From the NCBI GenBank assembly GCA_964406445.1, contig CAYORU010000048.1:1-23907 (forward strand): a DNA stretch of 23,907 bases. The letters are read 5' to 3'. Positions 1 through 7,739 of this stretch are shown in pieces (within the stretch, counting starts at the first letter, position 1; every line of letters begins with the position of its first letter). A program made the translations under genes and the position numbers. This stretch comes from SG8-30 sp964406445 (lineage in GTDB: Bacteria > Pseudomonadota > Gammaproteobacteria > Steroidobacterales > Steroidobacteraceae). The notes under the pieces were generated by a model. It saw only the letters and a program-made list of their open reading frames with translations, ran no database searches and was not told where the DNA came from.

Positions 1-1444
1 GGCGGTGGTCGCCGTAGACGGTGCGCATCTGGCCGGGCCAGCTGTCGAGCAGCACCAGGTTGCCCTCGGTCGCGCCTTCCAGGACCTTGCCTTCGCCGTC
101 CACGAGCGCCGGCCGGACGCCCGGCATGGGCCGCGTCGCCGAGCCGGGCTTGAGGGGCGTCGCGCCGGGCAGCGGCGAGATCAGGATCCCGCCGGTCTCG
201 GTCTGCCACCAGGTGTCCACGATCGGGCAGCGATCGTCGCCGACGACGCGGTGATACCACTCCCAGGCCTCCGGGTTGATCGGCTCGCCGACCGAGCCGA
301 GCAGACGGAGGCTCGCGCGCGAGCATTTCCTCACCGGCGCGTCGCCCTCGCGCATCAGCGCGCGGATCGCGGTCGGCGCGGTGTAGAAGATCGTGACCTG
401 GTGCCTGTCCACGACCTCCCAGAACCGGCTCATCGTCGGATGGTTCGGCACGCCCTCGAACATCAGGCTCGTGGCGCCGTTCGACAGCGGGCCGTAGACC
501 ACGTAGCTGTGTCCGGTCACCCAGCCCACGTCGGCCGTGCACCAGAAGACGTCCTGCTCGCGGTAGTCGAAGACCGTCGCGAAGGTGAAGTTGACGTAGA
601 CGAGGTAGCCGCCGGAGGTGTGCAGGACGCCCTTCGGCTTGCCGGTGGAGCCCGACGTGTAGAGGATGAACAGGGGATCCTCGGCGTTCATCCGCTCCGG
701 CTCGCAGCGCGCGGGCTCGGCGTCGACGACTTGGTGGTACCAGACGTCGCGACCCTCCTGCCAGCGGGTCGGGCCGCCCGTGTGGCGCACCACCACCACC
801 TTCTCCACGCAGTCCAGCCCGTCGCCGGCGAGCGCCGCGTCCACGTTGGCCTTGAGCGGGATCTTCTTGCCGCCGCGGACGCCCTCGTCCGCCGTGATCA
901 CGACCTTCGACCCGCAGTCGTGGATACGGCCCTTGAGCGACTCCGGCGAGAACCCGCCGAAGACCACCGAGTGCACCGCGCCGATGCGAGCGCAGGCGAG
1001 CATCGCGACCGCCGCCTCCGGGATCATCGGCAGGTAGATGGTCACGCGGTCGCCTTTCTTCACGCCCAGGGAGCGCAGCGCGTTCGCGAAGCGGCAGGTC
1101 CGTTCGTACAGGTCGCGGTAGGTCACCCGGCAGGACATCGACGGGTCGTCGCCCTCGAAGAGCAGCGCCGTCTTGTCGCCGCGCTGCGCGAGCTGCCGGT
1201 CGAGGCAGCTGACCGAGACGTTCAGCTCGCCGTCCTCGAACCAGCGGATGCGGAAGTCGCCGGGGTCGAAGGAGACGTCCTTGATCTTCTTCGGGAAGCG
1301 CATCCAGTCGATGCGCCGGGCGGTCCTCGCCCAGAAGCCCTCGGGATCCTTCACCGACTCCGCGTACATCGCCTCGTAGTCCGCGGCCTTGACCGCGGCG
1401 CCCGCGGCAAAGGACGGCGGCACCGGATAGGTCTTGCTGGTCAT
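1..1444 (-). CDS. acs: Acetyl-CoA synthetase (AMP-forming), C-terminus beyond window
   Basis: The enzyme activates acetate to acetyl-AMP and then acetyl-CoA in the cytoplasm. The minus strand reads from an ATG at 1444 without a stop to the window edge, giving about 481 residues of a family that is usually about 650 long. Seen in order: an N-terminal segment with WFEDGELNVS; the GGFSPESLKGRI segment typical of Acs; the adenylate-forming P-loop YTSGSTGKPKG (about 632-663); the CTADVGWVTGHSY motif; and TWWQTETGG (about 190-213). The start is supported by a GGGGGGAA ribosome-binding stretch just upstream. The missing part holds the C-terminal mobile domain with the regulatory acetylatable lysine, which cannot be judged here. 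It is divergent from the porin gene, with a 203-nt shared upstream region. Identification is firm; only the 3' end is unseen. Confidence 0.95.
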   Translation of the reverse strand, partial: MTSKTYPVPPSFAAGAAVKAADYEAMYAESVKDPEGFWARTARRIDWMRFPKKIKDVSFDPGDFRIRWFEDGELNVSVSCLDRQLAQRGDKTALLFEGDDPSMSCRVTYRDLYERTCRFANALRSLGVKKGDRVTIYLPMIPEAAVAMLACARIGAVHSVVFGGFSPESLKGRIHDCGSKVVITADEGVRGGKKIPLKANVDAALAGDGLDCVEKVVVVRHTGGPTRWQEGRDVWYHQVVDAEPARCEPERMNAEDPLFILYTSGSTGKPKGVLHTSGGYLVYVNFTFATVFDYREQDVFWCTADVGWVTGHSYVVYGPLSNGATSLMFEGVPNHPTMSRFWEVVDRHQVTIFYTAPTAIRALMREGDAPVRKCSRASLRLLGSVGEPINPEAWEWYHRVVGDDRCPIVDTWWQTETGGILISPLPGATPLKPGSATRPMPGVRPALVDGEGKVLEGATEGNLVLLDSWPGQMRTVYGDHR

Positions 1445-1467
1445 GTTGGTTCCCCCCGTGACGCGGC

Positions 1468-1495
1468 CCTGGCCAGGCTGGTTGACCAAGGTCAA
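1468..1495. promoter_or_regulatory. Paired dyads upstream of acs, candidate operator
   Basis: The acs/porin intergenic region contains two perfect dyads close together. One is CCTGGCCAGG at 1468-1477. The other is TTGACC-AA-GGTCAA at 1482-1495. They lie 24-51 nt upstream of the acs start, where a regulator could act. No convincing -35/-10 pair could be fixed for either gene. The rest of 1445-1647 shows nothing else recognisable apart from the GGGGAGGG ribosome-binding site of the porin gene. Binding by a specific regulator is not shown. Confidence 0.35.
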
Positions 1496-1647
1496 AGCAT
1501 TTTACGGCCTGCCCGTGGGATGAATAGGACCATGGTCGTACGGGCAATCCACGCCGCGAACGGGCCGCGCTCTCGACCTTCCGCCAATGGTCCCCGCGGC
1601 CATCGCGCCCTAGCCTCGTTCGCGCACACCGAGGGGAGGGCCACCGC

Positions 1648-3000
1648 ATGACATCCCGGATCCTGAAGACCGCGCTCGCGCTGGGCGCCGCCGCCGCGCT
1701 GGTGGCGCCGGCCGCGACGCTCGCGCAGACGGACAAGGAGCGCGAGCTCGAGGCGCGGGTGAGCGAGCTAGAGAAGATCGTCAGCCAGCTGCTGGCCGAG
1801 AGGCAGTCCGGCGGCGTTGCGCCGGCCGCCGCCGCGCCGGTGAAGGCGGCCCCGCCGCCCATCCAGGAGACGTCGGTGGTGCCGAACGCGCTCGCCGGGA
1901 CGCGGTTCTTCGTGACGGGCTTCGCCAAGCTCGACGCACTGTACACGCAGTCGGACGACGGCCTGATGGCTTCCGGCCCGGCCCGCGACTTCTACGTGCC
2001 TTCCCTGACGCCCGTCGGCGGCGCGGATTCATTCGACCACTTCCAGGCGCACGTGAAGCAGACCCGCGTCATGCTCGGCACCGACTCCGCCGTCGGCGAC
2101 CAGAAGCTCGGGCTGCGCCTGGAGTTCGACCTGTACGGTTCGGCGCTCGGCGACGAGCGCATGACCAACACCTATGGCCTGCAGGTCCGCCACGCCTACG
2201 CTACCTGGGGCGGCTGGCTGTTCGGCCAGACCTGGTCGAACTTCATGGACGTCGGCGCGCTGCCGGACACGGTGGACTTCATCGGCAACACCGACGGAAC
2301 GGTTTTCATCCGCCAGGCGCAGCTGCGCTGGACCCGCGGCGGCCTGTCGCTGTCCGCCGAGAACCCGAACACCACCTACACGCCTGCGCTCGGCACGGCC
2401 GGCCTGACGGGCTCGACCCGCATCGTCTCGGACGAGAACAACGTGCCGGACCTGACGCTCGCGTACCAGTGGCCCGTGGGCAAGGGCCACTTGCGCGCCG
2501 CGCTGCTCGGCCGGCAGCTGCGCTACGAGACGGCCAGCGCCGCCGGCGCGAGCACGGCCGACGACTCGACCTTCACCGTGGCCGGCGCCTTCACCGGCAA
2601 GCTCGTCCTGGGTGATCGCGACGACCTGAGGTTCACGATCTACGGTGGCGAGGGCATCGGCCGCTACGTCGGCCTCAACTTCCAGAACGACGCGGTGCTC
2701 GACGCCGCCGGCGACCTGGAAGCCATCTCCGGCGTCGCCGGCTCGCTGTCCTGGCGGCACGCGTTCTCGCCGCGGTGGCGCAGCAACGTCATCTTCGCGA
2801 TGCAGGACTACGACATCGACACCGCGCTGATGCTGGCCTCGGCCAGCAGGAAATCGACGTCCTGGGCGCTCAACGCGTTCTACACCCCGGTGCCGAAGCT
2901 CGACCTCGGCCTCGAGTTCCGCTTCGCGGAGCGCGAGCTCGAGAACGGGCTCGACGGCTCGCTGAGCCGGCTGCAGGCGACGGCCAAGTACTCGTTCTAG
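1648..3000 (+). CDS. DcaP-like outer-membrane porin
   Basis: This is a 450-residue outer-membrane beta-barrel protein. Residues 1-27 form a Sec signal peptide ending LAQ. A short coiled-coil follows (about 28-53, repeated E/L/V heptads such as LEARVSELEKIV), then an Ala/Pro-rich linker, then a barrel of alternating strands beginning FFVTGFAKLDALY. The chain ends ATAKYSF, with the terminal aromatic residue that is the usual outer-membrane insertion signal. A signal peptide, N-terminal coiled coil and barrel of this size match DcaP-type trimeric channels, which take up dicarboxylates and other small anions. The substrate here is unknown. The start is supported by a GGGGAGGG site 9 nt upstream. 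It is divergent from acs, which is compatible with organic-acid use, and ends 10 nt from the convergent metallopeptidase gene. Confidence 0.8.
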   Translation: MTSRILKTALALGAAAALVAPAATLAQTDKERELEARVSELEKIVSQLLAERQSGGVAPAAAAPVKAAPPPIQETSVVPNALAGTRFFVTGFAKLDALYTQSDDGLMASGPARDFYVPSLTPVGGADSFDHFQAHVKQTRVMLGTDSAVGDQKLGLRLEFDLYGSALGDERMTNTYGLQVRHAYATWGGWLFGQTWSNFMDVGALPDTVDFIGNTDGTVFIRQAQLRWTRGGLSLSAENPNTTYTPALGTAGLTGSTRIVSDENNVPDLTLAYQWPVGKGHLRAALLGRQLRYETASAAGASTADDSTFTVAGAFTGKLVLGDRDDLRFTIYGGEGIGRYVGLNFQNDAVLDAAGDLEAISGVAGSLSWRHAFSPRWRSNVIFAMQDYDIDTALMLASASRKSTSWALNAFYTPVPKLDLGLEFRFAERELENGLDGSLSRLQATAKYSF

Positions 3001-3010
3001 GCAACGGCGC

Positions 3011-3874
3011 CTAGAGGTCGGCCCGAAACGTGTCGCAGGCCTCGAGCGAACCCGTCTCGAGGCCTTGGCGGAACCAGCGCGTGCGCTGCGCCGAGCTGCC
3101 GTGCGTGAAGGAGTCGGGAACGACGCGGCCCTGGGAGCGGCGCTGCAGCCGGTCGTCGCCGACCGCGCTCGCGGCGCCGAGCGCCTCGTCGACGTCGCCG
3201 GCCTCTAGGATGCTCTTGCTGCGCTCGGCGTGGTGGGCCCAGACGCCGGCGTAGCAGTCCGCCTGCAGCTCGAGCCGCACGGACAGCTGGTTCGCCTCGA
3301 CCTCGCTCACGCGCTGCCGCAGCTCGTGCACCCGCCCGGAGGTGCCGAGCAGGTTCTGCACGTGGTGCCCGACCTCGTGCGCGATGACATAGGCCTGCGC
3401 GAAGTCGCCTCCCGCGCCGAGTTGCCGTTCCAGGTCGTCGAAGAACGCGAGGTCGATGAAGACGCGCTGGTCGGGGGGGCAGTAGAACGGGCCGACCGCC
3501 GCGTCGGCGAAGCCGCAGCCGGATTCGACCGCGCCGCTGAACAGCACCAGCGTCGGCTCCCGGTACCGGGCCCCGCCGGCCGCGAACAGGGCCTGCCAGA
3601 CGTCCTCGGTGTCCGCCAGGACCACCGAGACGAACTCCCGCTGGCGAGCTTCGACGGCGCTCTCAGGCGCGGGCGCCGCGCCCGGCTGCGTGGCGCCGTC
3701 CACGTCGACGGCCTGCAGGCCGGACATCAGCACCCGCGGATCGACGCCGAGGAACAAGCCGATCAGCAGCACGGCGACGAGGCCGAGCCCGCCGCCCACC
3801 GCGCCGCGTCGCGCCGGGCGGCTGCCGCGGCGGTCCTCCACGTTCGAGCTCTGCCTGCGGCCTTTCCAGCGCAT
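3011..3874 (-). CDS. ypfJ: YpfJ-type neutral zinc metallopeptidase
   Basis: The product has 287 residues, the same length as E. coli YpfJ as I recall it, and belongs to the putative neutral zinc metallopeptidase family (Pfam Zn_peptidase). A basic cytoplasmic N-terminus (rich in R/K) is followed by one membrane segment at about residues 25-43. The rest would lie in the periplasm. The zinc-binding HEVGHH motif is at residues 166-171, followed by QNLLG. A second conserved region, LELQADCYAGVWAHH, carries the downstream acidic zinc-ligand region. A C/C pair (GCGFADA...FYCPP) is typical of the family. The physiological substrate is unknown. The gene stands alone, convergent with the porin gene and divergent from the yqjDEK trio. 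Confidence 0.9.
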   Translation of the reverse strand: MRWKGRRQSSNVEDRRGSRPARRGAVGGGLGLVAVLLIGLFLGVDPRVLMSGLQAVDVDGATQPGAAPAPESAVEARQREFVSVVLADTEDVWQALFAAGGARYREPTLVLFSGAVESGCGFADAAVGPFYCPPDQRVFIDLAFFDDLERQLGAGGDFAQAYVIAHEVGHHVQNLLGTSGRVHELRQRVSEVEANQLSVRLELQADCYAGVWAHHAERSKSILEAGDVDEALGAASAVGDDRLQRRSQGRVVPDSFTHGSSAQRTRWFRQGLETGSLEACDTFRADL

Positions 3875-3949
3875 GACCTAACCTCTCTTGTGGCCCGGAA
3901 ATCTAGCACGCGCGGGCACTTGCGGCGTCGGCGCGGCGCAAAGCCGCTA

Positions 3950-3977
3950 TTGCGCGCGCTCCTCACGAGGTTAGGAT
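3950..3977 (+). promoter_or_regulatory. Candidate sigma70 promoter of the yqjDEK trio
   Basis: TTGCGC at 3950-3955 and TAGGAT at 3972-3977 are separated by 16 nt and lie 35 nt upstream of the yqjD-like start codon. The hexamers are imperfect, so this is a plausible site and not a proven one. Confidence 0.4.
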
Positions 3978-4012
3978 GGGGATACGGCCACGTCGACCAA
4001 GGAGGAGCCCAC

Positions 4013-4318
4013 ATGACCCAGACACCCGACACCGCGCAGCTGATGGAGGATCTCAGGGTCGTCGTGGAGGATGCCGAGGCCCTGCTCAAGGCGACCGCGG
4101 GCCAGGCGGGCGAGCGCGTCGAGCAGGCGCGCCAGCGCGCCGAGGAATCGCTGCGGGCCGCCCGTGCGCGGCTCTCGGACATCGAGGGCGAGGTCACCAT
4201 GCGGGCCCGCGAGGCGGCCCGCCACACGGACCGCTACGTCCACGAGAATCCCTGGGGCGCGATCGGCATCGCCGCCGGCGTCGCCTTCATCCTCGGCCTG
4301 CTCGCGGGCCGGCGCTGA
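4013..4318 (+). CDS. yqjD: YqjD/ElaB-like DUF883 membrane-anchored protein
   Basis: This 101-residue protein has a long amphipathic helical N-terminal part (about residues 8-75, Ala/Glu/Arg-rich heptads). The family signature follows: a basic segment, then ENPWGAIGIAAGVAFILGLL, a C-terminal hydrophobic anchor, and a terminal GRR. YqjD/ElaB proteins sit in the inner membrane through this tail and have been reported to bind ribosomes in stationary phase in E. coli. The start was chosen at ATG 4013 because a GGAGGA site lies just upstream; longer in-frame versions would run through the promoter region. It is followed 3 nt later by the yqjE-like gene, so co-transcription is very likely. Confidence 0.88.
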   Translation: MTQTPDTAQLMEDLRVVVEDAEALLKATAGQAGERVEQARQRAEESLRAARARLSDIEGEVTMRAREAARHTDRYVHENPWGAIGIAAGVAFILGLLAGRR

Positions 4319-4321
4319 TCC

Positions 4322-4729
4322 ATGGTCGAGCCGGTCGCGCCGGAATCGCCGCGCGATCGCGCGGGGGGGTTGTTCGCGTCGGCGCGGCGCGCGGTCGCGA
4401 CCGCGCTCGCGATCGTCCAGACCCGGCTCGAGCTGATCACCACCGAGATCGAGGAGGAGCTCTACCGCGTCGCGGAGATCCTCCTGTGGTCCTTCATCGC
4501 CGTGTTCTTCGCCGGCCTGACGGTGCTGATGGCGGCCTTCCTGGTGGTGTTGCTGTGGTGGGAAGAGCACCGGCTGCTCGCCGCCTCGCTGACGGTCCTG
4601 GCCTTCCTCGCCGTGACGCTGGTCGCCGCGGCGCTGACGCTGCGCAAGGCCCGCGCCCGGCCGAAGCTGCTCGAGTCGACGATCGGGGAGCTGAAGCGCG
4701 ACCGCGACGCGCTGGAGAGCGGGACGTGA
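4322..4729 (+). CDS. yqjE: YqjE-like / phage-holin superfamily III membrane protein
   Basis: A 135-residue integral membrane protein. A cytoplasmic helix rich in charged residues (QTRLELITTEIEEELYR, about 38-54) precedes two transmembrane helices, roughly 57-80 and 86-111. A basic tail ends ELKRDRDALESGT. This layout matches the YqjE/DUF1469 family, often annotated as putative actinobacterial-type holin superfamily III, whose role in Gram-negative bacteria is unknown. It lies between the YqjD-like and YqjK-like genes, the same trio order as in E. coli. Its TGA stop overlaps the GTG of the next gene by four bases, indicating translational coupling. Confidence 0.87.
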   Translation: MVEPVAPESPRDRAGGLFASARRAVATALAIVQTRLELITTEIEEELYRVAEILLWSFIAVFFAGLTVLMAAFLVVLLWWEEHRLLAASLTVLAFLAVTLVAAALTLRKARARPKLLESTIGELKRDRDALESGT

Positions 4730-5052
4730 CCTCGCGCGTCTCCGAGCTCGAGGCGCGCCGCCGCCTGCTCGTGGCCGAGAGCGCGCTGCAGCGCAACTCG
4801 ATGCGCGTCGATGCCGCCCGCGTCGGGGGCACGCTGCAGCGCGTGGATCGCAGCGTCGCCGCCGTCCGCCGCCTCGCCCGCAACCCCTGGGTGCTCGGTG
4901 CCGGCGCCTTGGCGCTGTTCATGCTCAGGCGCTATCCGGTCGTGAGCCTCGCGCTGCGCGGCGTCGCGCTGGCCAGCACCGCGCGGCGGGCGCTCGGCAC
5001 GCTCGAGAGGCTCGCCGCGGAGCCGGCTGCCTCCGATCGCGGACCCCGCTAG
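4726..5052 (+). CDS. yqjK: YqjK-like protein
   Basis: The protein has 108 residues and starts at a GTG that overlaps the yqjE stop (GTGA). This start was preferred over the much longer upstream open frame, which is only the shadow of the two preceding genes. The N-terminal half is a charged helix (VSELEARRRLLVAESALQR). A segment with NPWVLGAGALALFMLRRYP follows, a single hydrophobic stretch ending in basic residues, and then a second weakly hydrophobic helix. YqjK-like proteins are small, poorly conserved partners of YqjD/YqjE. No catalytic motif is visible. It completes a three-gene envelope operon probably linked to stress or stationary phase. Confidence 0.75.
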   Translation: MTSRVSELEARRRLLVAESALQRNSMRVDAARVGGTLQRVDRSVAAVRRLARNPWVLGAGALALFMLRRYPVVSLALRGVALASTARRALGTLERLAAEPAASDRGPR

Positions 5053-5061
5053 ACTCCCGCC

Positions 5062-5080
5062 TCGCCGCGACCCGCGGCGA
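5062..5080. other. Perfect GC hairpin between yqjK and the hydrolase gene
   Basis: Eight bases (TCGCCGCG) are followed by a 3-nt loop and their exact complement (CGCGGCGA). The hairpin starts 10 nt after the yqjK stop and ends 14 nt before the next ATG. There is no U-tract, so it is not a classical intrinsic terminator. It could stabilise the upstream mRNA end or mask the downstream ribosome-binding site. Confidence 0.5.
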
Positions 5081-5094
5081 TCCGCGACCCAGCC

Positions 5095-5754
5095 ATGCCT
5101 CTGCGAGCGACCGTCATCCCCGTCACGCCCTTCGCCCAGAACTGCTCGGTGGTCTGGGACGACGCCACCGGCCGCGGCGCCGTGATCGACCCTGGCGGCG
5201 ACCTCGACCGCGTGCTGGCCGCCGCGGACGAGGAGGGCGTGACGCTCGAGAAGATCCTGCTCACCCACGCGCACATCGACCACGCCGGCGCGACCGCGGA
5301 GCTCGCGCGGCTGCGCGGCCTGCCGATCGAGGGCCCGCACCCCGGCGACCGCTTCTGGATCGAGCAGCTGCCGCAGCAGGGCGCGATGTTCGGCCTCGGC
5401 AAGTCCGAGAGCTTCGAGCCGACGCGCTGGCTCGGCCAGGGCGACGTGGTGACGGTCGGCGACCTGCCGCTCGAGGTGCTGCACTGTCCCGGGCATACGC
5501 CCGGCCACGTGGTCTTCTTCGATCGCGGCGCGCGCGTCGCCTTCGTCGGCGACGTGCTGTTCGCAGGATCCATCGGCCGCACTGACTTCCCCGGCGGCGA
5601 CCACGACACCCTGATCCGCGCGATCCGCAACAACCTCTTCCCGCTCGGCGACGACGTGCGCTTCGTGCCCGGCCACGGGCCGATGTCGACGTTCGGGGAG
5701 GAGCGGAAGACGAATCCGTTCGTGGGAGACAAGGCGGTGAGCCGTGAGCCGTGA
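5095..5754 (+). CDS. Metallo-beta-lactamase-fold hydrolase (YcbL/glyoxalase II-like)
   Basis: A 219-residue cytoplasmic hydrolase with the full binuclear-metal motif set. THAHIDHAG gives H58, H60, D62 and H63. H134 lies in CPGHTPGH, D153 in FVGDVLFAGSIGRTDFPGGD and H194 in PGHGP. The GSIGRTDFPGG segment and the length are those of YcbL-like proteins, which resemble glyoxalase II but lack its long C-terminal substrate-binding domain. Thioesters of glutathione are plausible substrates, unproven here. The last residues (VSREP) and the stop codon are encoded by heptamer repeats, so the repeat array has set or altered the C-terminus. The start ATG 5095 directly precedes the conserved N-terminal strand LRATVIPVTPFAQNCSV. 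It may be transcribed from the yqjDEK promoter, since the gap to yqjK is only 42 nt. Confidence 0.88.
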   Translation: MPLRATVIPVTPFAQNCSVVWDDATGRGAVIDPGGDLDRVLAAADEEGVTLEKILLTHAHIDHAGATAELARLRGLPIEGPHPGDRFWIEQLPQQGAMFGLGKSESFEPTRWLGQGDVVTVGDLPLEVLHCPGHTPGHVVFFDRGARVAFVGDVLFAGSIGRTDFPGGDHDTLIRAIRNNLFPLGDDVRFVPGHGPMSTFGEERKTNPFVGDKAVSREP

Positions 5755-5884
5755 ATGGTGACCAGTGACCGGTGATCGGTGATCGGCCGAACCGGGCAGC
5801 GCCTCGATCCAGCCTTCTGGCCGATCACTGATCACCGGTCACTGGTCACCGATCACCGGTCACCGATCACCGATCACCGGTCAC
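5737..5884. repeat. Heptamer inverted-array element, copy 1
   Basis: The left arm (5737-5785) is seven contiguous 7-bp units of the form GTGAnnn (GTGAGCC twice, then GTGAATG, GTGACCA, GTGACCG, GTGATCG twice). The right arm (5822-5884) is nine units of the reverse form nnnTCAC (mostly CGATCAC and CGGTCAC). A 36-nt core (5786-5821) containing AACCGGGC and GCCTTCTGGC separates them. The arms can pair into a long stem. The hydrolase TGA is inside unit three, and the right arm ends one base before the stop of the convergent permease gene. It could act as a bidirectional terminator or be a mobile or slippage-generated repeat. Confidence 0.9.
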
Positions 5885-7708
5885 TCAGATCAGCCCATAC
5901 TCCCGCGCCAGCAGCCACGTCAGCGTCACCCACATCAGCAGCAGCAGCGGCAGCCCGCCGCGCACGAAGTCGTTGAAGCGGTAGCCGGCCGCGGACATCA
6001 CCAGCAGGTTCGTCTGGTAGCCCATGGGCGTGGCGAAGCAGAGGTTGCAGCCGAACAGAACGGCGAGCACGAACGGGCGCGGGTCCACGCCGAGCGCGGT
6101 CGCCATGGTCACCGCCACCGGCGTACCGATGATCGCGGCGGCGTTGTTCGACACGAAATTCGTGACGATCGACATCATCAGCATGATCGCCGCGAGCATG
6201 ACCACCGGATCGACGTAGCCGCCGAGCCAGGCGAGGCCGAGGCCGGCCGCCTGCATGATGCCGGTGGCCGACAGCGCCTCGCCCAGCGCGAGGCTCGCGA
6301 CCACGATCATGATCACGTTCGAGGACAGCGCGTCGGTCGCCTCCTGCCAGCGCAGGCAGCCGGACAGCATCATGAAGGCGACGCCGAGCGCCGCCGCGAG
6401 CACCATCGGCAGCAGCTTGGTCGCGGCGAGCGCGACGACGATCGCCATGATCAAGAGCGCGATGGGCGCCTTGCGCGTGTGGGGCAGCGCGAGCGTCGCG
6501 TCGAGCACCAGCACGCCGGCAGCGCCCTTGATGGCGTCGAGGCGCTCGCGCGTGCCCTGCACCAGCAGGACGTCGCCGGGCTTGAGCGCAGTGGTGGCCG
6601 GGTCCAGCCCGGATTCGCGCTGCGGCCGGTGCAGCCCGACGACGCCGAGCTGGCGCTCGTCCACGAAGCGCGCAAGGCCGGTCGGCGCGCCGGTGAATTC
6701 GGACTCCTGGGTCAGCAGCACCTGCGCGAGGATCTGGTTCGACGGATCGCCGGGGTCGCGCGGCTCGACGACCCGGAGCCGCGTGCCGAGCGTCGCCGCG
6801 ACCTCGCGCAGCTCGCCCGGCAGGTCGGCGACGACCAGCTGGTCGCCGGCGCGAAGCTCGAGGGTCGGCAGCCGCATCCGGTCGCTGCCGTTGCGCAGCA
6901 CGCGCAGCACCTTGGCCTTCGACGAGCGCGCCAGGAGTTCGCGCAGCTCGCGCCCTTCGGCCCAGCCGCCATGGGTCACTTCGAGCACCGCGTCGAAGGT
7001 GAGCGGGGACTGCTGCTGGGCCGTGCCCGCGAAGCGAGGCAGGAGGCGCGGAAGCACCAGCCACAGGTAGGGCAGCGCGACGGCCGCGGCCACGGCGACG
7101 ATCGGCATGAAGTCGAACAGGCCGAAGGCGGGCACGCCGAGGTCGGCGGCGAGTCCCACCACGAGCAGGTTGGTCGAGGTGCCGATGGTGGTCGCCATCC
7201 CGCCGATGATCACGGCGTAGTTCATCGGCAACAGCGTCGCGGAGGCGTGCGTGCCCGTGCGGGCCGCGACCGACAGCAGCACCGGCATCATCAGCACGAC
7301 GATCGGCGTGTCGTTCAGCACGCCGCTGACGCCGAGGCAGAAGAGCAGCATGCCGAGGAAGGCGAACTGCGGCGTGATCCGCCAGGCGCGGGCGAGGAAG
7401 CGCGCGGCCGGCTCGAGCGCGCCGGTCGCGACCAGGCCGCGGCCGAGCACCATCAGGCAGCAGATCGTGACGAGCGCCGGGTGGCCGAAGCCGGCGAGGA
7501 AGGTGTCTGGGCCGAGCGGCCCGCCGTCGCGCTCGTAGGGCAGAAGGCCGAAGACCAGCATCAGCGCCAGCAGGCACAGCAGCGCCGAGGTCTGGATGGG
7601 CAGGCGCTCGCTGGCGAACAGCCAGAAGGTCAGGCCGGCGACCAGGAGCACGGCGACCGCGTGCCAGTCGACCTGCTGAACGAGGCTCGTGACGACCGAC
7701 AGGTCCAT
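5885..7708 (-). CDS. SLC13-family anion permease with two RCK_C (TrkA-C) domains
   Basis: A 607-residue inner-membrane transporter. About five hydrophobic helices come first, including NDTPIVVLMMPVLL and GGMATTIGTSTNLLVVGLA, the DASS/CitT-type hairpin signatures. Two cytosolic regulatory domains of TrkA-C type follow at about 210-290 and 300-385 (LELRAGDQLVVADLP and ALKPGDVLLVQGTRERL). A second half of helices includes a repeat of the hairpin motif, NFVSNNAAAIIGTPVAV. Such proteins move dicarboxylates, sulfate or other anions, usually with sodium; the substrate cannot be read from sequence. It lies 31 nt downstream of ctaB on the same strand and may be co-transcribed. Its TGA abuts the heptamer element, which could provide its terminator. 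Confidence 0.88.
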   Translation of the reverse strand: MDLSVVTSLVQQVDWHAVAVLLVAGLTFWLFASERLPIQTSALLCLLALMLVFGLLPYERDGGPLGPDTFLAGFGHPALVTICCLMVLGRGLVATGALEPAARFLARAWRITPQFAFLGMLLFCLGVSGVLNDTPIVVLMMPVLLSVAARTGTHASATLLPMNYAVIIGGMATTIGTSTNLLVVGLAADLGVPAFGLFDFMPIVAVAAAVALPYLWLVLPRLLPRFAGTAQQQSPLTFDAVLEVTHGGWAEGRELRELLARSSKAKVLRVLRNGSDRMRLPTLELRAGDQLVVADLPGELREVAATLGTRLRVVEPRDPGDPSNQILAQVLLTQESEFTGAPTGLARFVDERQLGVVGLHRPQRESGLDPATTALKPGDVLLVQGTRERLDAIKGAAGVLVLDATLALPHTRKAPIALLIMAIVVALAATKLLPMVLAAALGVAFMMLSGCLRWQEATDALSSNVIMIVVASLALGEALSATGIMQAAGLGLAWLGGYVDPVVMLAAIMLMMSIVTNFVSNNAAAIIGTPVAVTMATALGVDPRPFVLAVLFGCNLCFATPMGYQTNLLVMSAAGYRFNDFVRGGLPLLLLMWVTLTWLLAREYGLI

Positions 7709-7739
7709 GGCCGGGGCAGCGTCCCAGGCGCGGCGCGGG

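Noticed and set aside
5..1651. 548-codon plus-strand open frame
   Set aside because: It is antisense to acs. The opposite strand has clear adenylate-forming enzyme motifs, while this frame is Arg/His/Asp-rich low-complexity sequence typical of GC-rich shadows.
2029..2760. 243-codon minus-strand frame inside the porin gene
   Set aside because: The plus strand has a signal peptide, beta-strands and a terminal aromatic residue; the minus frame has only shadow composition.
3230..4318. 362-codon frame ending in the YqjD-like protein
   Set aside because: Its first 260 codons are antisense to the metallopeptidase and pass through the promoter region. The real gene starts at ATG 4013 with a GGAGGA site.
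4322..4729. Prophage holin
   Set aside because: The holin-superfamily label fits the fold only. The neighbours are YqjD- and YqjK-like genes and no phage gene is nearby.
5737..5884. CRISPR-like or coding interpretation of the GTGAnnn array
   Set aside because: The units are 7 bp and contiguous with no spacers, so it is not CRISPR. The ITDHRS-type peptide repeats in some frames arise only because three heptamers equal 21 bases.
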